The notes below the pieces were generated by a model that worked only from the letters and a program-made list of their open reading frames with translations, ran no database searches and was not told the origin of the DNA. A stretch of DNA of 56,147 nucleotides from Dissophora ornata (lineage: Eukaryota; Mortierellomycota; Mortierellomycetes; Mortierellales; Mortierellaceae), in NCBI GenBank assembly GCA_025201705.1, contig MU616562.1:106131-162277 (forward strand). The letters run 5' to 3'. This document shows positions 36,001 through 44,902 of the stretch, one piece after another. Positions within the stretch are counted from its first letter, which is position 1; each line of letters begins with the position of its first letter. Made by a program: the position numbers and the translations under genes.

Positions 36001-39000
36001 ATCTTCGGGGATCGAAGTCTCCATCAGCCGTGCGTCGGCACGCTTGAACCATTTGTCCACGAGGTCGTCATACAGTGCGACTCTGGTGACACGGACCTCC
36101 GAGAGGGATTTCTGTGGATCCAGTTCATGCGATGTTGTCGTCAACAACATGGTCAACAGAAATGGGTTCGTCACGAGATTTTTCAGATCGGGAGTTCGAT
36201 CAAGTGCCTTCATATAGTCAGCGGCCTGCCACCGCGGATGCTCCGTAGACACAAATCTCTTGACGCACTTCCGAATCTGATCGTCAGAGAAAGGTGCGAT
36301 CATAGCTTCTCGAAATTGATCCAAATTCTTGTAGAGTTTACTGTCCACTGGTTGAAAGCGGTTCTTGTAGTTGGGTCCAAGGTATTCACTGCGACAGCTG
36401 ATCACCATTCGAGCGCGCCATCGTCCAGACTTATTCAGTTCGTTTCTCGCGTACAAGTTGCTTGTCTCCCGACTCTCGTCATATCCGTCGCAAATCAAGA
36501 TGAACTCACGGTGCTCCTTCAGCTCGGTGATTTCAGACTCGGTAAATCGCTCTCTCTCCAGGTGTCTGGTGATCAGGTCATCTTTAGGCTCTGTGATTCT
36601 TGTCAAGCTGATGTAGAGCGGAATTGGGCTTAAATATTTCTGGTAACTGCCCCACAGATCGTTCTCGAGGCTCTGATTAAAGGTAGATTTTCCGGCGCCG
36701 GAATCGCCTGTTATCAAAAAAACCTTTTTTTGGCCACTGTCCAGGAACTTCTTGACCTCGCCCGTCAAACAGAACCGCTTGCCGTCAGAGGCTGTTAGGT
36801 TATCCTTGGCTTGCGGAGGAACATACCAGGCTACGTTGTCCTTATATGATTGTAATCGTTGCTCTTTCAGCTTGCGCAATCTAGGTTCAACATCGACTTT
36901 TTTCTGAGCGCGACCGAGCAGGGATTCAGACGGCGATCGCTGGGATAAGGCACCCCTCAATGGACAGCCGTCATAAAGCACTTGTTTCTCGGCGTCCCCG
37001 TTTGCGTCTAACTTTTCTAGGAGGGATCTGGCGGCTATGTCGATTGAACGAATTTAACATGTGGTGTTTGAATACAATAGCTCCAGTAACAATGTCAAAG
37101 GCCGTAGACAACATAATTGCATTGCCCTTCACCCCCCTCCATACCTTGCATAGTGCCTCCAGACAGAAGTTTAAGTTTCATAAGAACATCAAGAATACAC
37201 TTCTTGATGCTGTCGTGATGGCCCCATTCCTTGCCATTTTGATACATCTCCCCTAGAAATGCAATAGCGCTTGTTCTCGAGTCGGTATCGCATTCTGCAT
37301 TGGCTGCGAGTTGTCCTAGCCGTTGGCATATTCCCCATTGAAAGGCAAGCTCATGTCGGCAGGGCGCTCTATAGACCAGTTCATTGAACTCGATGAGTTG
37401 TCCATTCCGAAGCAAGACATCAGCAGCTCGTAAAGCTGGATACCAGGCACTCTTGCGTTTGAAGTCCAAGCCGTCCTCAAGACAGCTCCAGAATTGTTGT
37501 CCACTCTTGGCCAGTGTGTTAACACCTTCGAACGCGTTTCTCATAAATTCAAGCGCCTCTGTTCCAGCAAGTCCTTCTTGAATATGTTTCAAGCCGGCTA
37601 AAAAGCCATTGAGATCCAAGCCTTTTACTGCGCTCACCAGTCCTGAAACCCCTTTGACCACTTTTCCTGTGCGTCTTATAGTGGCTTGCAATGGCGTTTC
37701 GTCGTTTGGAACGTACAGTAACGCTTGAGAGGCGTAAGCGGCCTGATGAACCACGTGCGGATCACTGTTTCCTTTGAGCCCACGCAAATAGGTAAGGAGA
37801 GGCGTATGGAGTGTTTCTCGGTTTAAGCCCTTGACCTTGTTATCAGCCATGGCGTCTAGGATGTGTGATACAGTCAATGTTAACTGGTACATATAATCCG
37901 GGGATTGCTCGTGAGTCTCTGTTAAGCGCTTGCTTGTGAGCTCCAGTGTCTTGACGAGGTCGTCGGCACCGATTTGGCCCGGAGAAGCGAGTCGGAGCAG
38001 TCGCGCCAATCCCTCGAGTAGATGGAAATCCAGCAATTTGGATTCCTCAATGCCGCGAAAAAACGATACGAATAATGTTCGAAGATCATCTTTCTCGAGA
38101 ACTGGGACCAGGCAAATCACCTCTGCGATGTCTTTCACATCCTTTTGTTTCTCGCCGTCGAATTCTCTGATCATCTTGATCGCCAGATTCCCCAATCTTT
38201 CTTTCTCGTCTACATCTTTGTTGGTGACCGCTAGCCAATCGCGTTCGGTCGGCTCGGGAGGATCACCGGGCGAAGGTTGTAAAAGATGAAGGCAATGAAC
38301 GAGTTGGAGTACGGTCTCGACGTGCCCCTGTGCTCTGGGTAATTCGTTTATGCCAAGGGGCTGATCCATGCCTTTCTCAAAAAAGTGTGGATGGATTGGT
38401 TCAGTGTCAAGTCCAGGGTCTTGGGTCGGGGAACGCATGGTAGGAGTACCCTCTGGGTAATCTGTAACGGGAGATGCAATGGAAGCTGCAGCGGGAGATC
38501 CAACGGAACCTGTGACGGGAGATGCAACGGAGTCTACAGCAACAGAAGGCGATGCGTCGTGCCCAGGGCGGGAGTGTGATTGGTCTGTCGAAGGAACCTT
38601 TCTCCTGCAGTATTTTGGATTATGTCATGGAGCAGTTAGACATGTACAAAAATAAACGTCAACAAAAGAAAGACGACTGCCGCTTGCTTTACCTCCAGAT
38701 TTCTTCGTCCTTGTAACTGGACAGCACCTTGGCCTGGGCCTTGGCCTTGGCCTTGGCCTGGGCCTCGGCCTGCGCTGATTTCTCCAACTGATCGCCAATC
38801 TCATGATAAGTTTTAGCAACGTCATTGCACAAAACTTGATCCTCAGTATTCAAGGACGACAAAAGGCGCTTTTTCTCGGAGCTTTTGATACGCGATAGCG
38901 CATTTTTTGCTCGGCCGCAAGCCTTCCGAGCCATCTTGTGATTGTCTGATTCGCGAGCCTTTCCCAGCAGGTCGTTAGCTGTCCTCAGTGCACCTTCTGG

Positions 39001-39027
39001 CGTGAGTGCTCGAGAACAGTCGAGCAT
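33076..39027 (-). CDS. NLR-like STAND protein: helical repeats, NACHT, pentapeptide repeats, WD40 propellers
   Basis: Exons 38693-39027, 37145-38604 and 33076-37034 (introns 88 and 110 nt, phases 2 and 1) give 1917 residues from ATG 39027. The frame is open upstream to a TAG acceptor at 39057-39059, so a further 5' exon is likely. Order: short helical N-domain ending in an Ala-Lys repeat; Pro/Ser/Val linker; ~400-residue helical (ARM-like) region; NACHT-type NTPase (~670-1000) with P-loop GDSGAGKST (~707) and Walker B FILICDGYDE (~776); pentapeptide-type repeats (~1137-1195: GADLSHGAF, GADLSRANMKGVQF); about fifteen WD40 blades (~1207-1830); and a tail with two PPxY motifs. This is the architecture of fungal NLR-like sensors, where ligand binding to the repeats triggers NTP-driven oligomerisation. 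Signalling partner unknown; PPxY suggests WW-domain proteins. No early stop was found. Confidence 0.8.
33100..33190 (-). other. Tandem PPxY motifs at NLR-like C-terminus
   Basis: The complement encodes RPPSYNKDSPPPSY, two PPxY motifs eight residues apart. PPxY is the known ligand of WW domains such as those in Rsp5/NEDD4 ubiquitin ligases. The duplication is visible in DNA as repeated TATGATGGTGGC. Confidence 0.7.
33350..35215 (-). repeat. WD40 blade array, about 15 near-identical 126-bp units
   Basis: Successive blades share the frame GH...V.S.AYSP.G..IASGS.D.TVRLWDV.TG. Thirteen are canonical; the first and last are divergent. DNA similarity between blades is high (the complement of AYSPNGDQIASGS recurs almost unchanged), suggesting recent duplication or gene conversion. 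Confidence 0.85.
38464..38535 (-). repeat. 24-bp coding minisatellite, three copies
   Basis: Three 24-bp units (GTAACGGGAGATGCAATGG...) in the linker exon of the NLR-like gene encode Ala/Ser-Pro-Val-Thr octapeptides. Confidence 0.85.
38728..38774 (-). repeat. 6-bp coding repeat (Ala-Lys/Ala-Gln)
   Basis: GCCTTG/GCCTGG hexamers on the plus strand encode an AQAKAKAK-type charged helix just before the first intron of the NLR-like gene. Confidence 0.85.
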
Positions 39028-41017
39028 GTCGATCTCAATTCTTCGTTCTTGGTGGACTATCTTAGAATTGAATTAGTGATAACGTTAGCATCATCGAGCT
39101 CCGGAGTTGTCAGAGTAGTCAGGGAACGAATTTGTTCTTGAACAAGCTTGGGCGATATGGGCAAACACAATAGAGAAGCAGTAAATGATATGATGTGGCT
39201 GTGATACTGTGACAGTGGCGTTAATCGAGGGCTTGCTTTCTTTCGACCGCTGCAAATGCCGGTACCCTTCATCATTAAAAGTGTTTGATAGTCATTCTAT
39301 AGACACTAGTGCACCGCTATCGATGGGAGGGGTTGTGGCTCACCTCAAACACGAATCTGTGTTGTTCAAGACCGACTGTACAGGATCAAGTCAATATTGC
39401 TTTACTTCGTCACCTCTAACAGAAAAGGCATTCATCAAACACAAAGGATTATTACTAACTCGCCATTCTCTTGGCTCACCAAGCACTCAACGCCAGCTAT
39501 TCTAATAGCATCCTTGGCTTAAGTACACCAGCCAAGGTACGGACAGGAGTGTATCATTGTGGATTACCTACGAGTAGCTGTGGCACTGCGTTTAAGTAGG
39601 TCGCGTAAAGATGTGCGGGAAACAGAGAGAATATCGCAAGAGGGAAATGTGAGGACGGTACTTCCGAAGGATTGACTCGCGTGTGTGGCTGAGAAGAAGA
39701 GTATGTAAGGATGGAGAACGAAAGCATCTCGGTTTTTTAAGCAATTTTCATGGCCACCTCACTGCTTCGCCTTCGAGCTACTTGCCTAGGCTCTCTGAAG
39801 ATGGACAACCAAATGTATTCATGCTTATTTATGGCCAAACCTCCTGCATTTGCCGTTTATCCCGCTACGAATGTTCCAGACCACAAACACAGACATTGTT
39901 ACACAACGGCCTTCGGAAAACTAGCAGACGTCGATGCCTCCTTCACTCGTACCGCTTGGAGGGAGAATAACCACATGAAAGGAGGCGGATAAATTTGTCA
40001 GTTTATTATTCTCCCAATATAGAAAACAATGCGGTGTCTTTTTACTGGTCAGGGTCCCGCGAAACGTGGAGTCGTTCGAGTTCGAATGGTCGTCCAGAGA
40101 GCCATAGACCTGTACAAGTTTTATCCGTTTCTTTTGTTGAATTCATGATGAGAGACGTGCGCGTTCGTCGGCACGAACGTCTCGGACGAAAGACGTCAAG
40201 AGGAAATAGTCGACCGATCCCAGTAACGGACTTAGGTGGGAGAACTGTATCCTTGGCAACCCCATGTCGTTCTAATATTTTCTTTAACTTTGATGGTATA
40301 TAGGGTCTCCCTATTACGCACCCTGGTGCTATGACAAAGAAATATCCAAAGGCACCGTTGGAAGAGACGCAGTACTTGACTGCCAACATGTCAGCCGATT
40401 CTTGATTCTGATCAACAGATATTTGATGTTTGGTGTGGAAACAGGGAAGAGCAAGGCTACTTCGGGACCATTTTTTTGTGAAGTGACAAATCATGTATCG
40501 CATACACCACGGCGAGCTCACCAGTCTCTTTCTGCGACAGTAAGCGCAACATGGGTTTACCTCTATTGTCAATGACATCGCTGGCCTTACAAGCGCTTCA
40601 CGAGATCGTGGACTTGTGGAAGGATGACAGGGGTTAGAGACTGCCAGAGAATCTGGAGCTTGTTAGTATACCAGTGTTCAGTGGGTGTCCGCTTTCATAC
40701 GTCTAAGGTTCATGTACAGGATGTGAGTTCTTGAGGAAATATTCAATTGGCTGGAAAAGGCGAGGAGACGTTTGGCCGTCTTAAAAAAGGCAACTGCAGG
40801 TCCGTGTAGCCAACACACCCATAAATGAAGATCTCTTGCGTCCATCTTGTTGACACAACCCCTATCCTCGAGATCTGAAGCTTAGCCTTGTTCATTCTGC
40901 CCTTCCGTCGAGTTGCCGGTTCTTCACGTTATCACTTCATGTTCACATATCTGTATTACATTTACGTCGTTGCATCCTGCAGTATGATGGTAACGTGGTT
41001 ATTCAGCGAACCTAGTC
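39028..41017. other. Gene-poor stretch upstream of NLR-like gene
   Basis: 39030-39280 may hold a missing first exon of the NLR-like gene (open minus-strand frame containing KLVQEQIRSLTTLTTPELDD), but no firm splice donor was found. From 39300 to 40040 no coding signal. 40042-40578 holds one weak minus-strand reading frame, listed separately. 40580-41017 shows nothing. Confidence 0.5.
40042..40578 (-). CDS. Hypothetical protein, weakly supported
   Basis: 178 codons from ATG 40578 without a recognised domain. The N-terminus has clustered cysteines (CCAYCRRKR...WCMRYMICHF) that could bind zinc, and a middle segment (YCVSSNGAFGYFFVIAPGCVIG) reads like folded protein. The C-terminal part is basic and Ser/Thr-rich. 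It lies among degraded genes, so it may be a relic or a chance frame. Confidence 0.3.
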   Translation of the reverse strand: MSLTIEVNPCCAYCRRKRLVSSPWCMRYMICHFTKKWSRSSLALPCFHTKHQISVDQNQESADMLAVKYCVSSNGAFGYFFVIAPGCVIGRPYIPSKLKKILERHGVAKDTVLPPKSVTGIGRLFPLDVFRPRRSCRRTRTSLIMNSTKETDKTCTGLWLSGRPFELERLHVSRDPDQ

Positions 41018-41375
41018 CTTGAACGTTTTGAATTGTGGTACCCGTCAAAATAAGCGCATCTGATGGAGATTTCCAGTGCGACCGCGGCACTGGTCCACCT
41101 CCTCCTCAGATACCTGTCACACTTGAATTGTCCCATAATAGCCACCAAATACATAATCGAGAGTGACCTTCCAAGTGATGCTATCGACCTTGGCGCGGTT
41201 TTGAATCGCCATCTGATACTGACCCGACGCAATGTCCCACACTCTCACTGTCTCGTCCCAACTGCCAGACGCAATCTGATCTCCTTTTGGCGAGGCCAAT
41301 ACACGATGCTCTAAAAACACCGTTGCAATTGCTGCTCAAGATGCGGCGGCATTCTCCAGTTTTGGCGTTCCCAAC
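41018..41375 (-). pseudogene. Truncated second copy of the NLR-like gene's 3' end
   Basis: Aligns base for base by eye with 33247-33660 of the NLR-like gene in the same orientation: the region coding the KSPSDALILT segment, the last divergent blade and the last canonical blade (IASGSWDETVRVWD). Differences include small deletions (about 41084 and 41130-41150), a stop-bearing frame change in the tail, and loss of order after 41300. No P-loop or other domain is nearby. It is a gene fragment left by duplication, not a functional gene. Confidence 0.85.
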
Positions 41376-41475
41376 TCTTAAATGACAATACCATTCATCA
41401 AGATCAGGTTATTATTCTGCCCTTCATTGGGACTCTCTCTGTGTGTATCTTTTCTTTTATTGTCATGATCCTCCC

Positions 41476-41502
41476 AATCCTTTTTTTTTTCTTTTTTTTT
41501 TT
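41476..41502. repeat. Interrupted T-run
   Basis: Long T tract with a single C, between the NLR fragment and the helicase relic. On the minus strand it is a poly(A)-like tract. Confidence 0.8.
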
Positions 41503-41664
41503 CGCGGCTTGGCTAAGATATTTGCATCTGTCAGATTCAAGGAACTCCATCGTCTCCAGAAAATAAACCGGGGCGGGTTAGGCGGGGCAGTTAGAGTCCC
41601 ATCTTGGTCGAATAATAGACTTTGATCTTCACCTTCTTGCAATAAAAGGTCACCATAGTCGTTT

Positions 41665-42310
41665 CCTCAGGAATAGTTACATCTGCAGTGATTCCACATG
41701 TAACATCACCAAAAGGGAACAATTAGCGATGACAATCTTCGACACTGCCGCTGTCTTGTGGGATGAAGTCCCTATGCAACATCGCTTCTTTGAGGCCGTC
41801 GACGGAGCCACCCGAGATATCATGAAGACTCCAGATATTTCATTCGGTCATACCGGGAGGTGGTTTTCGCCAAGTCCTTCCAATAATATTACCTCGAGGA
41901 TCTCAACATGAAATCACATATGCCAAAATTTCTGCTGCGAATAGGTGACGGAAAGCACCGACCTTTACAAGAGGCGCTTACAACGACTACAATACGATTC
42001 CTGACAACTATATTTTCAAAACTCCCAAGGAAAATTCATCAAAAAAGTATGTCCCAACATCGAGGCAGGACCTCTAGATCCAACATTATCTTTAACGAAG
42101 ACATCGATTGATTAAATAACTTGACTATTTCAATGCTGTACGGAGAACCCCCGATATGTTTCGTAAGCCAAGCTTCCCTCCATTCAAAAATCGGACAACC
42201 CAGAATTCTACTTAGAAATATGCGAATCATGTTAATGGCACACGCCTCATTGTTGTTCTCACCAATGAACTCTCCTGTGAAACGTATTACAATTGTTGCA
42301 GGGCATCAGT
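41665..42310 (+). mobile_element. PIF1/Helitron-type helicase relic
   Basis: Fragments of a PIF1-like helicase appear in order but in different frames: ICSDSTCNITKREQL then LWDEVPMQHRFFEAVDG (Walker B/DEAPM region, about 41680-41830), FLLRIGDGKHR (about 41926-41960), and NGTRLIVVLTNEL (about 42234-42275), the conserved motif near the C-terminus of Helitron helicases. Stop codons and frameshifts separate them and large parts are missing, including the P-loop and any Rep domain. So this is an inactive remnant of a Helitron or related PIF1 gene. Helitron ends (5' TC, 3' CTRR hairpin) were not identified. Confidence 0.75.
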
Positions 42311-42623
42311 AATCACTAATGATGTAACCTCTGCCTTACTCTCCCATTCCATCCCCATGGCCTTTGCCACTACTTCCGCCTCTCTTCCGTTGCAACCACT
42401 CCCACGCTCCATGCCTTCGCCACCACTTTGCAACCATTGCCACCATCACTTATTCCCACACGCCATCGTCTCTTCAATCTAATCAAGCAATCTTCTCCTT
42501 CCTTCACTCCCGCACCCATCTTTTCTCTTGCGTTCATCTGTTCTGCTGCACCCATCGTTTCTCTATCCTTACTCACACTCACTCAAGCAGGCATATTTGC
42601 ATCATTCACTCGACTCCTTCGCC

Positions 42624-44902
42624 ATGGCCGACCCGACCCTCTATTACATCGTTGAAGGAAGATCAATCTTTCACGCATCATCAGTCGAGATCACCCCGAC
42701 AACGACAGTCGATCACCTCGCGAAGCTCATCATGGATGATGAAACTCTCGCGTTCCGCGACATTACTCCAGACCAGCTCAGACTTCGGCTCGCAAAGATC
42801 CCTGAAGACAAGGAAGACTCTGCCGTCACAGTCGATGCTCTAGACGAGAAGACAGAGCTAAAACTCCCGATAAAACACCTCTCATGGCTGCTCCCCAATG
42901 GACCTGACGAAAACACTTACGTCGTTGTGCAGCGACCACCGCCAAATAATTTTCTACATATACTTCATGAATCGATGATGCATTTTCTGTCGAATGAGCC
43001 TTCTACTCACGCATGCTATTTACTTTGCACCTCTCCTATCCATTTACATGCACGAGGAGGTTCAACGCAAAAAGAGGCCATCTACAGAAGGTAAGATTAC
43101 TTGCACTGTTATACGCGTCTTGGATTTGGCACAATATTTCACTCTATCACGTTCATACAAAATAGACCCGAAATCTATGCCCATGAATAAAAGGGTCCGT
43201 ATTATTGAAGGCTGGAAGCCGTACAGGACTTCCGACGGAAACTCAGTAGGTTTTCCTCTCTCTTGTATTGGATTCCTTGAGAGCACAAAGTCTGCACCCG
43301 AACCGCGATCACCTCAAGAGCGATCTTCAAGCTAGTGACGCAATTGATATTCCAAAACTGAGTCAACGACCCGAGCACTTAAGTATGGACCAAGGTTACT
43401 GCAAACTCCTAGTAACGGAACAAATGCTGGAAATCTGGAACGATGTGCGTGGCGAAAAGGAACGAACATAAAGACGAGTCCTGTCCGGTCCAATGGGCGT
43501 TGGCAAGTAGTATTTTTCCTATTTTCTCGCAGCAAGGGCTCATTCCGAAGGGCGACTCACCCTCTACGTGTCGGATGCAGGAGAGTTGAAATATGCAAAG
43601 GAGACGAACTCAGCAATGGCATTAGTCAAGCGCTTCCTGGCACTCAATAAGGACATTTTGACATCTGCCGAGTTGGGGCAGCTCGTAGACGGGAAAGACG
43701 ACATATCTATCAACACCATTTCAGTAATCTTTGGAACGCTGCTCAGCCAGAAGGAACGGAAAATATTGCTGATTGTTGACGAGCATGGGCTGTTTTTCAA
43801 AGTCGATCCTCCGTTACCAACAAAATCCAAGTCGCTAAAGCCTCTGTCAGACCTTCGTTGGTGGAGAGAAGATGCCGCAGGATCTCGTGTAATTTTCACA
43901 GGGACTGTAGATGCCAAGTACGAAATGACTATCCTGGATGACAGTTATAGACCCAGGTCGGTGGTATTTGTAGGCTCGCTATCAGAACAGTATTCCTCAA
44001 GCTGTTGAACACATACCCTCGCCTGAATCTACCGCATATCAAGGATGAAGTGAAAAATATTACAAATTACGTGCCGGGAGAGTTTGTGCAACTGGTGACC
44101 TTCAAAAATAGTCAAGAAGTCGAACCACGTTTTTTCTACGGACTGTCGAAAACTATCACAACAGCCTTGGAACTACTGAGAAGAACAAGCTCTACAGTGC
44201 CCTCATACAAACGTTCTTTGACACCACCAATGTCTATTTCGAATGGGAGTTCATGAGCCTAGGGCTTGTTTATCGGCGCATGGTGGCCCCGTACCAACGA
44301 ACTGAATGCCACATTTTGTGCCGCCCCCGCTCGAAAAAGCTCTTTTAGGACTGTTCACGTTGTTTTGCACTTCCTGAGGACATCAAAACAACGGATTCAT
44401 CTTGGGCTGCTCAACGGGATCGAGTTTTGAACAAGCACTATTTCGTCAGCTCTTACGCGTTACCAAGGCAATATTGCTCAATGCGGCCGACCTCAATAGC
44501 AGTCATCCAACCTCCATTGCAGTGGGGTTTGTGGGCTGTAATGCGATCAAGGCAATAAAATCCTGTGTCGTGGTAACGAAAATTATCCTCGGCTCGACTA
44601 CATGTTTGGACCAACGATTTTTCAGGTGTCCGCCAACGACTTTCAAAAATATAATACCGGTACAGCGGATACTCTGGTTTCCTCTTCTAGAGTTCATGAA
44701 GAACCAGGCTGAGCATTATGTAGACGACACGTTTGGTCCAGGTCACTCCGCCACGATTGAGAACAAGCGGTTTGTCGTCGCCAGGAATGGTGCACCCGTG
44801 CCAGGATTCCGCATAGTCTATATTCGATGCAGTCCTGGTAAACCTACACATTCAAAGTCGGTGAAGCAATACCCGGATTTAGCACATATCAGCTTCGTGT
44901 AG
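42624..44902 (+). pseudogene. Crinkler (CRN)-type protein with P-loop, broken
   Basis: From ATG 42624 an intact ~110-residue N-terminal domain resembles the ubiquitin-like CRN domain (LYYIVEGRSIF, FRDITPDQLRLRLAKIP, LPNGPDENTYVVV). Downstream, fragments of a P-loop NTPase module follow in order but in changing frames: frame change near 43265-43335; in-frame TAA at 43469; in-frame TAG at 43508 directly after the P-loop lysine; frame change near 44000; several breaks 44256-44402; then a last open piece to 44902 with the conserved VYIRCSPGKPTH-type end. Crinklers are known as effectors of oomycetes and also occur in early-diverging fungi; related domains have been proposed to be nuclear enzymes. 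With at least two stops and three frame changes this copy cannot make the full protein. The N-terminal domain alone (ending at 43094) could still be made. Confidence 0.75.
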
